Below are positions 43,086-49,452 of a DNA stretch of 64,000 nucleotides, one piece after another. Position 1 is the stretch's first letter. Every line of letters starts with the position of its first letter. Below the pieces are notes generated by a model, which was not told the DNA's origin, searched no databases, and saw nothing but the letters and a program-made list of their open reading frames with translations. The position numbers were made by a program, and so were the translations under genes. This DNA comes from Hyphomicrobium sp. ghe19 (GTDB lineage Bacteria; Pseudomonadota; Alphaproteobacteria; Rhizobiales; Hyphomicrobiaceae). The stretch is taken from assembly GCF_902712875.1 (NCBI RefSeq), contig NZ_LR743509.1:1488001-1552000 (forward strand). Reading direction: 5' to 3'.

Positions 43086-43480
43086 TCCGCAGCTTCCCTC
43101 TGTTCCCATCCGCTCTCTGCAATAGAGACGTGCCAGTTGTCGACCTTCCCGCGGACGCCCTCGACTGGGAAACCCTTTTCGAGGGCGTCCGCGATGCCGC
43201 GCGCTCGAAACTCGGCCAAGCTTGACAGCTGCTTGTTCCGCAATGGAACCGGGTAATACCTGAGGATTTGTTTTGGCCGCCCGAGAGGGTTCGTCTTGTC
43301 TGTCGCGTATGCGTCGAGCATCAGCCCAACTACGGCACCGTCTTGATCGATATGCGCAACGCCGGAATACAAGCCGACTTCCGCGCCGTGATCGTCGATG
43401 CCGACTTCTTCGAATTCGAAGGTAACGGCGTAATCGTTTTCAACCGGAAGACGCTCGATAGGGATCACACCGCAGGTCAT
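43082..43480 (-). CDS. Prophage hypothetical protein
   Basis: A 132-residue protein (MTCGVIPIERLPVENDYAVT at the start) with a beta-rich first half and a helical second half. No family was recognised. It overlaps the upstream gene by four bases. Confidence 0.55.
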   Translation of the reverse strand: MTCGVIPIERLPVENDYAVTFEFEEVGIDDHGAEVGLYSGVAHIDQDGAVVGLMLDAYATDKTNPLGRPKQILRYYPVPLRNKQLSSLAEFRARGIADALEKGFPVEGVRGKVDNWHVSIAESGWEQREAAE

Positions 43481-43746
43481 TGGGAGACCTCCCCACGGGC
43501 TTTGGCGAGAGCGCGCTTGGCTAATTCCCAAGTCGCCATCGTGTGCCCGCGGTCATCAAGAGCTTTCAGTGCCTCATAGAGATCAGGAGCCGCTGCGATG
43601 AGTGGAGCGTCATCGGGGTTGCTCACCGAAGCGATGACTGCATCTCTGTCGTCGGCGTACACGTCGCAGTAAGGGACGGCGTAGTCTTGCCCGACATCGC
43701 CAGCGTCCCACTTCCAAGGCCCCGGCGTAAAAGCTGTATCGGTCAT
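43477..43746 (-). CDS. Prophage FTPGPW-family protein, first gene of the early-left operon
   Basis: An 89-residue protein, MTDTAFTPGPWKWDAGDVGQ at the start, then APLIAAAPDLYEALKALDD. It is the same phage family as 36309-36743 without the shared tags. It is the first clear gene after the left promoter, about 210 bases from the predicted transcript start. Confidence 0.6.
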   Translation of the reverse strand: MTDTAFTPGPWKWDAGDVGQDYAVPYCDVYADDRDAVIASVSNPDDAPLIAAAPDLYEALKALDDRGHTMATWELAKRALAKARGEVSQ

Positions 43747-43771
43747 CTGCTTTGCCCTCTTTGAGTTTTGA

Positions 43772-43805
43772 AACCGGCAGGCCGAAGTCTGGATGCCTGC
43801 CGGTT
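43772..43805 (-). promoter_or_regulatory. Leader hairpin 1 of the early-left transcript
   Basis: AACCGGCAGGC (43772-43782) pairs perfectly with GCCTGCCGGTT (43795-43805). It lies just upstream of the ribosome-binding region of the gene at 43746. No T tract follows. Confidence 0.6.
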
Positions 43806-43846
43806 CCTCCCCTCTCGACCCCGCGCCGAGATCTGAATTCTGGAAG

Positions 43847-43906
43847 CTGCTGCTGCAGGTGGGTATCCTCATCATGAGGGGCCGTTATTGGCTCCTGCAG
43901 CAGCAG
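43847..43906 (-). promoter_or_regulatory. Leader hairpin 2 of the early-left transcript, nested
   Basis: CTGCTGCTGCAGG (43847-43859) pairs with CCTGCAGCAGCAG (43894-43906), and a smaller palindrome CCTCATCATGAGG (43867-43879) lies in the loop. Together with hairpin 1 it makes a highly structured leader. Confidence 0.6.
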
Positions 43907-43964
43907 GATCAGCGTGGAAGAGTGGGAACCTTTGCGAAGCGTCTCGTCCGTGCTGATGTCCAAC

Positions 43965-43993
43965 TTGTTAATTGGAAATTTCCAACGCGTCAA
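43965..43993 (-). promoter_or_regulatory. Early-left promoter (PL-like)
   Basis: On the minus strand -35 TTGACG (43993-43988), a 17-base spacer and -10 TAACAA (43970-43965). The operator at 43972-43985 fills the spacer, so bound repressor would block polymerase. Confidence 0.6.
43972..43985. promoter_or_regulatory. Operator OL1, TTGGAAATTTCCAA
   Basis: A perfect 14-bp palindrome inside the PL-like promoter spacer, identical to OL2 and close to both sites at the right promoter. Confidence 0.8.
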
Positions 43994-44001
43994 CATGAAA
44001 T

Positions 44002-44015
44002 TTGGAAATTTCCAA
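44002..44015. promoter_or_regulatory. Operator OL2, TTGGAAATTTCCAA
   Basis: A second perfect copy, centred 30 bp (about three helical turns) from OL1 and upstream of the -35 box. Confidence 0.8.
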
Positions 44016-44062
44016 CTCTCTGTGCAAAACGTTGTCCGCCCTGCATTCGCGGTGCAGGCGGA

Positions 44063-44236
44063 CTAGGGAAGAAAGCGAATGAGGTAGTGGAGGACTATTC
44101 CGGCAGCGAGCGCGCCGAAAAATACTTCAAGAAATATCTTCTTCTCGCGGATGCTTTCGCGCACCCATCGAAATTCGTCGAGCAGTGCATCATGCCGGTG
44201 GCGAGGATTGTCGAGGTCTCTATCTCGAGGATCCAT
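44063..44236 (-). CDS. 57-residue membrane protein behind the repressor gene
   Basis: The gene starts seven bases after the repressor stop. The protein has a charged N-terminal half (MDPRDRDLDNPRHRHDALLD, then EFRWVRESIREKK) and one C-terminal transmembrane helix (FFGALAAGIVLHYLIRFL). It would be made in the lysogen with the repressor. That position suits a superinfection-exclusion or other prophage-expressed protein, but this is inference. Confidence 0.55.
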   Translation of the reverse strand: MDPRDRDLDNPRHRHDALLDEFRWVRESIREKKIFLEVFFGALAAGIVLHYLIRFLP

Positions 44237-44243
44237 CGCCGTA

Positions 44244-44825
44244 TCAATTCCGGAAAATCATCTTGATCGGCGCGATCCACTTTAGTTCGACGCCGGACAA
44301 TTCTTCACCTTCAGGTTCAAACGAGCGAAGCGTGTAGTTGCCCTTGGCATCACGCTTCCCCAGAATCTTGAAGTACCTTTTTCCGTCTTTCGACTCTACG
44401 ATGCAGTCCAGACCGATGAGATTATGGAAGTTTCTTGATTGCTTAGGTCCTGACAGAATGTCTCCCAGGCGATAGCCCCGACTTCTGTACTGATCTGTAG
44501 TCACTTCGAGGGAGACAAGATCTTCATCAAGTACGCTCAGCGGAAACTCCCTCGACGCGTGTCGAGCGGGTGCCCACATTTCCCCACCTAGAATTTCGTA
44601 CACTACTTCCAAAGTTATACTCTGTTTTTTTTCATCTTGAAAGAGATTCGAAAGTTCGAGGCGCACCGCGCGCGCGACTTTCTGCAAATTCTCTATCGAC
44701 GGCACGGTTCCGTTTCGGAATGCAGTCATGAAGGATCGATTGACCTTTGACCTTCTGACGACCTCTTGATCGTCCAGGCCTAGCTCTTGAATCCGATCCA
44801 GAATTCTTTGGCGCCATATTTCCAT
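44244..44825 (-). CDS. Phage repressor (CI-like, helix-turn-helix plus S24-like domain)
   Basis: A 193-residue protein. The N-terminal DNA-binding domain has DQEVVRRSKVNRSFMTAFRNGTVPSIENLQKVARAV. The C-terminal part (DQYRSRGYRLGDILSG, then LIGLDCIVESKDGKRYFKILGKRD) resembles an S24/LexA-type beta domain. No clear Ala-Gly cleavage site with Ser/Lys pair was seen, so induction may not be by self-cleavage. It is leftward, divergent from the Cro-like gene, with the operators between them. Confidence 0.82.
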   Translation of the reverse strand: MEIWRQRILDRIQELGLDDQEVVRRSKVNRSFMTAFRNGTVPSIENLQKVARAVRLELSNLFQDEKKQSITLEVVYEILGGEMWAPARHASREFPLSVLDEDLVSLEVTTDQYRSRGYRLGDILSGPKQSRNFHNLIGLDCIVESKDGKRYFKILGKRDAKGNYTLRSFEPEGEELSGVELKWIAPIKMIFRN

Positions 44826-44846
44826 GGCCTTCTTTTACTGATCCAC

Positions 44847-44875
44847 AGATTACCCGTCCCGTTGGAAATTTCCAG
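44847..44875 (-). promoter_or_regulatory. Repressor-gene promoter (PRM-like)
   Basis: On the minus strand -10 TAATCT (44852-44847) and, 17 bases upstream, a weak -35 CTGGAA (44875-44870) inside operator OR2. A weak promoter overlapping an operator suggests autoregulation. Confidence 0.45.
44862..44875. promoter_or_regulatory. Operator OR2, TTGGAAATTTCCAG
   Basis: Thirteen of 14 bases match the OL palindrome. It lies 22 bp centre to centre from OR1 and overlaps the repressor promoter. Confidence 0.75.
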
Positions 44876-44911
44876 TTGCACAGTTGGATATTTCCAAATA
44901 TCTGTTGGTCA
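44876..44911 (+). promoter_or_regulatory. Early-right promoter (PR-like), apparently leaderless
   Basis: -35 TTGCAC (44876-44881), a 17-base spacer and -10 TATCTG (44899-44904). The expected start, about seven bases on, is the A of the ATG at 44911. OR1 fills the spacer exactly as OL1 does in PL. Confidence 0.6.
44884..44897. promoter_or_regulatory. Operator OR1, TTGGATATTTCCAA
   Basis: A palindrome with one central change from the OL sites, inside the PR-like spacer. Confidence 0.78.
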
Positions 44912-45138
44912 TGAGCGAACGACAGAAGCTTCTGCAGGACATCGAGAGTTTCATTGACAAGTCCGGTCTCGCCGCGTCGCGGTTCGGCCTGCTTGCCATG
45001 AACGATCCGGCTTTGGTCAAGCGGCTGAGGGCTGGCGGTGACGTGCGCACCGAGACCGCACAGAAACTCCGAGACTTCATGAGGGGGTGGAAGCCCCCTG
45101 CAAACCCTAAGCGTCGGGCTGAGGCCCGCGCCGCCTAG
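44911..45138 (+). CDS. Cro-like small DNA-binding protein
   Basis: A 75-residue protein starting MSERQKLLQDIESFIDKSGL. AASRFGLLAMNDPALVKRLRAG and TAQKLRDFMRGW form a helix-turn-helix-type region like small phage regulators. It is the first rightward gene, divergent from the repressor, and has no ribosome-binding site because the predicted transcript begins at its ATG. It probably counteracts the repressor, as Cro does. Confidence 0.65.
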   Translation: MSERQKLLQDIESFIDKSGLAASRFGLLAMNDPALVKRLRAGGDVRTETAQKLRDFMRGWKPPANPKRRAEARAA

Positions 45139-45169
45139 CATTCATCAGTAAGCGTTGCGTTTCTAGCGT

Positions 45170-45197
45170 CCTGTCAGCGCTTACCGCTGGCGACAGG
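45170..45197 (+). promoter_or_regulatory. Hairpin after the Cro-like gene
   Basis: CCTGTC (45170-45175) pairs with GACAGG (45192-45197), and AGCG/CGCT pair inside with a small bulge. It lies in the untranslated stretch of the early-right transcript. Confidence 0.5.
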
Positions 45198-45296
45198 AGC
45201 CTTTGCGCGCCGTTTTATGTCTTCCCCTCGGCGCGTGAGGGTGAGGTGCCCCAGTCCTGTCGCCTGCCGTGTGCGTCCCTAAACAACTGCAACTGC

Positions 45297-45323
45297 GGCC
45301 GGAGCTTTCACACCGCTCCGGCC
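45297..45323 (+). terminator. Early-right attenuator or terminator (tR1-like)
   Basis: A perfect 9-bp stem, GGCCGGAGC (45297-45305) with GCTCCGGCC (45315-45323), is followed by ATTTCTG. It stands 20 bases before the next gene. The short T run suggests partial termination. Confidence 0.5.
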
Positions 45324-45342
45324 ATTTCTGACTGAGGGAAGC

Positions 45343-45696
45343 ATGGCAACGAAAGACCAAGTCCTAAAGCTCCTAGAGAAGGGGCTCAATCCGCAGCAGA
45401 TCGCGAAGAAGCTCGGGTGCAAGGATGGATACGTTCGGGCGACGAAGGCGCGGGCGTTCGGAAACGGGCGGGAAGTCCAGCGCCGCTATGATGAGGCGCA
45501 CAAGGCCGAACGAAGAGCGTGGATGCGGGATTACAAGCGCGAGAGACGCGCGACCGACCCGGAATATCGAGAGTACGAGCGCGAACATAGTCGCAAGCGC
45601 TACCAGAATGATCCGGAGTACCGCGAGCGCAAGCGCATCAGTTCTCTCCGGTATTACCACGCCCGCAAAGCCGAGCAATCCCAATCCGCAAACTAA
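45343..45696 (+). CDS. Prophage DNA-binding protein with basic repeat tail
   Basis: A 117-residue protein. Residues 1-37 form a helix-turn-helix (DQVLKLLEKGLNPQQIAKKLGCKDGYVRATKAR). The rest is strongly basic and contains two copies of DPEYRE, in RRATDPEYREYERE and YQNDPEYRERKR. The position between a Cro-like and a replication gene matches CII-type regulators in lambda-like phages, but no homology is claimed. Confidence 0.65.
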   Translation: MATKDQVLKLLEKGLNPQQIAKKLGCKDGYVRATKARAFGNGREVQRRYDEAHKAERRAWMRDYKRERRATDPEYREYEREHSRKRYQNDPEYRERKRISSLRYYHARKAEQSQSAN

Positions 45697-45760
45697 AAGA
45701 CCTGGATCTCCGAGGGCTAATCGAGATCCAGGTCAGACGCTAATTCTTGGGGGCACTTGA

Positions 45761-46651
45761 ATGACCAGCGACGCGACAAACTCAAAACCGGTCAATGATT
45801 TGAATCTCACTGATTTGCGTGGCGAAATAAAGACTCGTTGGATCAGAACATCTGTGGAAATGTTCGAGCATCCATCTCTTAATTTCGGGCCATATGACCG
45901 CCGCTCGGCATGGATGTGGCTGATAGCGAATGCGGCTTGGAAAGCACGCGAAATAAATCACAAGGGCGCGCGGCTCGTTCTTGAGCGCGGCCAGGTCCTC
46001 ATCGGGCGCAAGTTTCTCGCTGAAAAATGGGGCTGGACGGAGCAGAAGGTCCGCACCTTCGTGCTCCGGTTATGTGAAGACGGCATGCTCGAAATCAACC
46101 AGAGCAACGGCCACTTCGCCAATATCGCAACCATTTGCAATTACGAGAAATACCAGACAGCTCAACCAGAGCGCGGCCAGTCAAATAACCAGAGCTTAAC
46201 CAGTCAACAACCAGAGCCTAACCAGACTCTTACCAGTAATACCAATACTACCAATCTAGATTCTTGCCAGATAGCAGATACTAGTTCTGTTGCTGCGGGC
46301 GGGCCGAACGAAATTTCGGGTTTGAATGGTTCGACGGGATTGATCGTCGAAAGCATGGCCCATTGGCTGAACCCTTGGGCGCCCGACTACCCAGCTGCCC
46401 ACAAATCGATCGCCGAAGCATGCCGGATCTACGGGCCGACGATCGTTCGCGATGCCTTCGCCGAGCTCAAGGCGGACCACGCTGATGGCAAGGTTCGCGC
46501 GCTGACGCACAAGGCGTTCTACGGCTACTGCCGGACGGCAAAAGAACGCCCAGCAACCCGGGCGCAGCAAGCCCCCACATGGTTCGACGAAGAGCGCAGG
46601 AAGCGCAGCGAATTTCTCGCTATGGCAAGGGGGGAAACGCTCAATGGCTAA
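45761..46651 (+). CDS. Phage replication initiation protein (O/DnaD-like)
   Basis: A 296-residue protein. The first 130 residues resemble a winged-helix replication initiator: WIRTSVEMFEHPSLNFG, then AWKAREINHKGARLVLERGQ, then EKWGWTEQKVRTFVLRL. A low-complexity linker rich in Gln, Asn, Ser and Thr (about 145-165) is encoded by iteron-like repeats. The C-terminal part is helical. The architecture is that of lambda O and relatives with the origin inside the gene. Confidence 0.72.
   Translation: MTSDATNSKPVNDLNLTDLRGEIKTRWIRTSVEMFEHPSLNFGPYDRRSAWMWLIANAAWKAREINHKGARLVLERGQVLIGRKFLAEKWGWTEQKVRTFVLRLCEDGMLEINQSNGHFANIATICNYEKYQTAQPERGQSNNQSLTSQQPEPNQTLTSNTNTTNLDSCQIADTSSVAAGGPNEISGLNGSTGLIVESMAHWLNPWAPDYPAAHKSIAEACRIYGPTIVRDAFAELKADHADGKVRALTHKAFYGYCRTAKERPATRAQQAPTWFDEERRKRSEFLAMARGETLNG
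46164..46260. repeat. Iteron-like repeats, likely phage origin
   Basis: Three repeats beginning AACCAGAGC at 46164, 46187 and 46209, 22-23 bp apart, each followed five or six bases on by CCAG. The second and third are AACCAGAGCTTAACCAG and AACCAGAGCCTAACCAG. An AT-rich stretch with further ACCA units follows to about 46260. Confidence 0.6.
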
Positions 46652-47267
46652 CCACCTCGTGGCGCGCTTGGCCGTGATGTACGGCAAGCCGGATACCGAC
46701 GATCCGAAGGCTTGGTTCGACGAGATGGACAATCTCGTCAAAAATTATTCCCGTTCAGAGCTCGACAAAGCTGCCGACATCGTTTTGCGCACGCATCGTG
46801 GGAACCGGTTCCCGAGCGTCTCCGAACTGCTTACGGCCTGTGCCGATGCGCGAGAGATGGGGATCGACCACAAGCCGACGCCGCCTAAGTACCCAGAATG
46901 GACGCCTGAAGCGATCGCCAAGGCCGATGAGCTCATTCGCAGCGGCTTGGGGAAGCGTGCTGCCGAAGAGGGCTGGGTGTTCGCGCTGCACACGTTCTGC
47001 CGCAAGCACCGGCGCTTGCCGATGGACCGCGAGATCGGAGCATGCATCGCGGAAGCGAAAGCTTTCGACGAGGCTTACGCCCGCAACTCGATTGAGAAGG
47101 AAAAGGGCTCCCGGCTGCACGCGGCGCTGAACGATCTAGGCGACAGCATGCTCCGCATGCGCGCGTTCCTCGGTGAGGTCGTTCACGGCCGGGTTCGCTC
47201 GGACGCAGAACTCCGCGCTTATCTCAATGATCCAAAATCATTTCAGGTGAGGGGCCGCGCAGCATGA
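46644..47267 (+). CDS. Phage replication protein, possible helicase loader (P-like)
   Basis: A 207-residue, mostly helical protein: RLAVMYGKPDTDDPKAWFDE, then KAADIVLRTHRGNRFPSVSELL and RAAEEGWVFALHTFCRKHRR. It follows the initiator with an eight-base overlap, the place where helicase loaders occur. The YG..D....W..E..... and R.FPSVSEL features are seen in phage proteins of this position; the role is inferred. Confidence 0.6.
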   Translation: MANHLVARLAVMYGKPDTDDPKAWFDEMDNLVKNYSRSELDKAADIVLRTHRGNRFPSVSELLTACADAREMGIDHKPTPPKYPEWTPEAIAKADELIRSGLGKRAAEEGWVFALHTFCRKHRRLPMDREIGACIAEAKAFDEAYARNSIEKEKGSRLHAALNDLGDSMLRMRAFLGEVVHGRVRSDAELRAYLNDPKSFQVRGRAA

Positions 47268-47440
47268 TCCGCCGCTTTCTCTGCAGAGTTTTCTCGATGC
47301 ACGACATGGAAGTCACGGACGAGAACTGTCCAGGGGCTTGGGATCGTGAGACCTGCAAGTATTGCGGGCTCTCCGTTGAGAGACATTGGCACACGCAGGA
47401 AATTCGGTTCCTGGATTTTGCGAAGAAGGAGGCAGCATGA
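47264..47440 (+). CDS. Small cysteine/histidine-rich protein
   Basis: A 58-residue protein with Cys-x2-Cys and histidines (ETCKYCGLSVERHWHTQE), likely a zinc ribbon. It overlaps both neighbours by four bases. The function is unknown. Confidence 0.6.
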   Translation: MIRRFLCRVFSMHDMEVTDENCPGAWDRETCKYCGLSVERHWHTQEIRFLDFAKKEAA

Positions 47441-47709
47441 CGGAATACGCGTGGACAGATTGGATACAGCATATTCCCGGCCAAGAGCTTCTCCCAGGGA
47501 CGTATGTGCTGATGGAGTTCGTGAACCGGGAGAGGAACGTGTGGACGAAAGAAGGGCAGATCGACGCGAGCCATAAGGGGCATCCGTGTTGGCGCATGCG
47601 CACGCCCAACGGGCCAGCCGTCATGATCACCCGCTACAAAATTCGTCTGGATGCAGACCTCACCGAGGAAGAAGCAGACGAGCATCTACCGGATCTCATC
47701 CGAGCATGA
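47437..47709 (+). CDS. Prophage hypothetical protein
   Basis: A 90-residue protein, MTEYAWTDWIQHIPGQELLP at the start, beta-rich with GHPCWRMRTPNGPAVMITRYKIR. No family was recognised. ATG at 47437 overlaps the upstream stop. Confidence 0.55.
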   Translation: MTEYAWTDWIQHIPGQELLPGTYVLMEFVNRERNVWTKEGQIDASHKGHPCWRMRTPNGPAVMITRYKIRLDADLTEEEADEHLPDLIRA

Positions 47710-47858
47710 CCAACGAACAGATATTCGAGATCTCCTACCGCTGGAGAAAAGGCCAGGACAGCTTCGACATTGCGAAGAAGATGGAGCTTAAGGAAAGCGA
47801 CGTTGAGATCGCGCTGTTTAAGTACGTGATCAGGCCACGCAGACGGAGGGCAGCATGA
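47706..47858 (+). CDS. Small helix-turn-helix protein
   Basis: A 50-residue protein: MTNEQIFEISYRWRKGQDSF, then DIAKKMELKESDVEIALFKY and a basic tail. It looks like a single DNA-binding helix-turn-helix unit. It overlaps both neighbours by four bases. Confidence 0.55.
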   Translation: MTNEQIFEISYRWRKGQDSFDIAKKMELKESDVEIALFKYVIRPRRRRAA

Positions 47859-48022
47859 GGGCAATTGCAGGAATTTTCCTCGGCGGTCTTTGCGGCTGTC
47901 TATCGTGGATACTGCTGTGCTGGCTTCTCGGCTTGGATACGCAGAGCAGCCTCGCGTTCTGGTTATTCATCCCGCTTTATTTCGGGTTCGGTTTTGCGGG
48001 GTTCTTGGCGGCCACAAATTGA
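47855..48022 (+). CDS. Small membrane protein, two helices
   Basis: A 55-residue hydrophobic protein with two spans (AGIFLGGLCGCLSWILLCWL and AFWLFIPLYFGFGFAGFLA). The function is unknown. Confidence 0.55.
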   Translation: MRAIAGIFLGGLCGCLSWILLCWLLGLDTQSSLAFWLFIPLYFGFGFAGFLAATN

Positions 48023-48023
48023 G

Positions 48024-48161
48024 ATGAGCGAGAAGGCGCTCAAGTACCGTGATCAGAGCGAAGAAGGTGAGGGCAGCATGACCATAGGCGACTTTCTAGC
48101 GAAGCATCCAGGGTGGACGACGCTTTGGGTCATCATCATCGCCGCGGCAATTGCGCGATGA
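48024..48161 (+). CDS. Small membrane protein, one helix
   Basis: A 45-residue protein; a hydrophilic start (MSEKALKYRDQSEEGEGS) leads to a C-terminal helix (TLWVIIIAAAIAR). An internal ATG at 48078 after GAGGGCAGC could be the true start. Confidence 0.45.
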   Translation: MSEKALKYRDQSEEGEGSMTIGDFLAKHPGWTTLWVIIIAAAIAR

Positions 48162-48301
48162 CCACCAAATCCATCAAAGGCTACCGCATATCAAAGTCTG
48201 GAAAGATAGAGAAGATTCCAGGGTTCGGCTTGGATGCGAGCCAGAAAATAAAACAGCGGACCAGTAAGAAAGTGCGCGTTGTGAAAAAAGGTAAGGCCTA
48301 A
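48158..48301 (+). CDS. Small basic protein
   Basis: A 47-residue, Lys-rich protein, MTTKSIKGYRISKSGKIEKI at the start, ending KKVRVVKKGKA. It may bind nucleic acid. It overlaps the upstream stop and shares one base with the next start. Confidence 0.45.
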   Translation: MTTKSIKGYRISKSGKIEKIPGFGLDASQKIKQRTSKKVRVVKKGKA

Positions 48302-48774
48302 TGGAAGACGCGCTTTCCCCAACTCGCGAACAGCTTCGCAGAGCCACTTACGAGCCGCCCCAGGTCGATCAGCAAACAGATCGGCGTGCCTGGAGAAAGC
48401 TCGCCCTCTTCGATCAGCTCTACCGCCGCAGCGAGATCGAATACTTTCAGTTCCGGGCCGCAGAAAAGCTCGAACAGCACTGGTACGGCGCGCAGGGGCA
48501 TGACGTGCGCCTCTCAGACGAAACAGGAGGCTCAGGAGAGCGTCTTGAATACCCCCGGTCCTATCATGCCCAGATGGTGGAAAGAGCCCGTCTGGAGCTT
48601 CTCCCGAGGGAATGGCTGGCGTTACAGTGCCTATTGCAAGAGACCGAAGACCTAGCATCGATCGGCCGGAAGTGGCGCGCTGTTGGGACGAAAACGATAG
48701 CGCGGTCACAAGGGCTGATGCTGGTATCGCTAGGGCTTGAGCGGCTAGCGTTTCATTGGGGGTTTGCGAAGTGA
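48301..48774 (+). CDS. Prophage protein, candidate late regulator
   Basis: A 157-residue protein. RSYHAQMVERARLELLPREWLALQCLLQ and DLASIGRKWRAVGTKTIARSQG look like a helix-turn-helix region at the C-terminal end. Its place at the end of the early-right operon is that of antiterminator or late-activator genes (Q, RinA, DUF-type regulators) in other phages. That role is inference. Confidence 0.55.
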   Translation: MEDALSPTREQLRRATYEPPQVDQQTDRRAWRKLALFDQLYRRSEIEYFQFRAAEKLEQHWYGAQGHDVRLSDETGGSGERLEYPRSYHAQMVERARLELLPREWLALQCLLQETEDLASIGRKWRAVGTKTIARSQGLMLVSLGLERLAFHWGFAK

Positions 48775-49076
48775 ACTCCAACGATGAAATTCTGCTTCGA
48801 CTGCGCGGCGTTCCTGCCCAGAAGGGCGATTGGAAGGACAAGTACGATCCTAAGAACCCAAACAAGATCGCTGCCAATGACAATGACGCAAACAAAAAGG
48901 GCGACCCTGAGAGGCGCCAGATAGACCGTCAATCTGTCAGGCTCCCGGTGCAACTCCGGGAGGGGAGCCAGTCAACCAAGGAGCCACAAGTGTTTATACC
49001 ATTCACTTTTTTAATTCCTGCCACGCTTGGCGTTTTGGCATTTGGTGTGTGGCTGGGGAAAAACTTTGGAAACTGA
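48771..49076 (+). CDS. Small protein with C-terminal membrane helix
   Basis: A 101-residue protein with a GTG start overlapping the upstream stop (GTGA). The first 70 residues are charged and low in complexity; FIPFTFLIPATLGVLAFGVW is a transmembrane helix. A strong RNA hairpin (48942-48962) lies inside the coding sequence. The composition makes the frame less certain than its neighbours. Confidence 0.45.
   Translation: MNSNDEILLRLRGVPAQKGDWKDKYDPKNPNKIAANDNDANKKGDPERRQIDRQSVRLPVQLREGSQSTKEPQVFIPFTFLIPATLGVLAFGVWLGKNFGN
48942..48962 (+). other. Stem-loop with a tRNA T-arm-like shape
   Basis: CTCCCGG (48942-48948), a 7-base loop TGCAACT, and CCGGGAG (48956-48962). GGCTCC (48940-48945) can instead pair with GGAGCC (48964-48969), so two structures are possible. 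Confidence 0.5.
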
Positions 49077-49078
49077 AA

Positions 49079-49102
49079 AAGGGCGACCCTAAAGCCGCCC
49101 TT
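49079..49102. terminator. Terminator of the early-right operon
   Basis: AAGGGCG (49079-49085) pairs with CGCCCTT (49096-49102), with an A run before it and TT after. The A run would be a U tract for leftward transcription, so it may also end the convergent small gene at 49142-49303. Confidence 0.5.
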
Positions 49103-49141
49103 CCAACTAACCTATGTCCTGCAGAGACACCGTGAGGAATT

Positions 49142-49303
49142 CTAGATCGAGTTTGGAGGACGAGAGAGGTATCTTGAGAACTCGTCCTCGGTGATTGGTC
49201 GTACGACGACGTCTTCGAAGAGTGCGGCCAGCATCAACAGGCCACCGCCGATGATGAAGAGTGCGAGGATTGCGAGCAGTACGAAAAATGCTAGGTAGTC
49301 CAT
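49142..49303 (-). CDS. 53-residue membrane protein, divergent from a CopG-like regulator
   Basis: MDYLAFFVLLAILALFIIGG, then GLLMLAALFED form one long hydrophobic helix, followed by a short polar tail (VVVRPITEDEFSRYLSR). An AGAAGGAAC ribosome-binding site precedes the ATG. It is transcribed away from the regulator gene, with the palindrome at 49388-49403 between them. Confidence 0.5.
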   Translation of the reverse strand: MDYLAFFVLLAILALFIIGGGLLMLAALFEDVVVRPITEDEFSRYLSRPPNSI

Positions 49304-49387
49304 GGGATCGTTCCTTCTCTGATAAGGTTCGGTTCAAGAGGCTCGCCGCGGGTAGTGACCGTTGCGGGCCTCGTTTATGTATGTATT

Positions 49388-49403
49388 GCATCCCATGGGA
49401 TGC
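49388..49403. promoter_or_regulatory. Operator palindrome GCATCCCATGGGATGC
   Basis: A perfect 16-bp palindrome with a second half site CATGGGATGCAA at 49421-49432. TTGACA at 49417-49422 could be the -35 box of the regulator gene, so binding there would repress it. Confidence 0.65.
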
Positions 49404-49452
49404 GTCAAGCAGATAATTGACATGGGATGCAATTTAATGCATGTATATCCCC

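Noticed and set aside
42769..43125. 118-codon plus-strand frame
   Set aside because: It runs against the leftward operon and overlaps four coupled minus-strand frames; the hydrophobic part is an antisense effect.
43793..44266. 157-codon plus-strand frame across the early-left leader
   Set aside because: It spans the leader hairpins, both left operators, and the small leftward gene at 44063-44236; its central residues are just the translated palindromes (NWKFPT, IWKFPT).
44884..45138. Longer form of the Cro-like gene from a TTG at 44884
   Set aside because: It would place the start inside the operator and promoter spacer; the ATG at 44911 coincides with the predicted transcript start.
48940..48969. 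Complete tRNA gene
   Set aside because: Only a T-arm-like hairpin is present; no acceptor stem, anticodon arm or D-arm could be fitted around it.
48894..49090. 15-bp direct repeat AAAAAGGGCGACCCT at 48894 and 49076 as an attachment or mobile site
   Set aside because: The second copy is part of a terminator and the first lies in a coding region; no other evidence of mobility.
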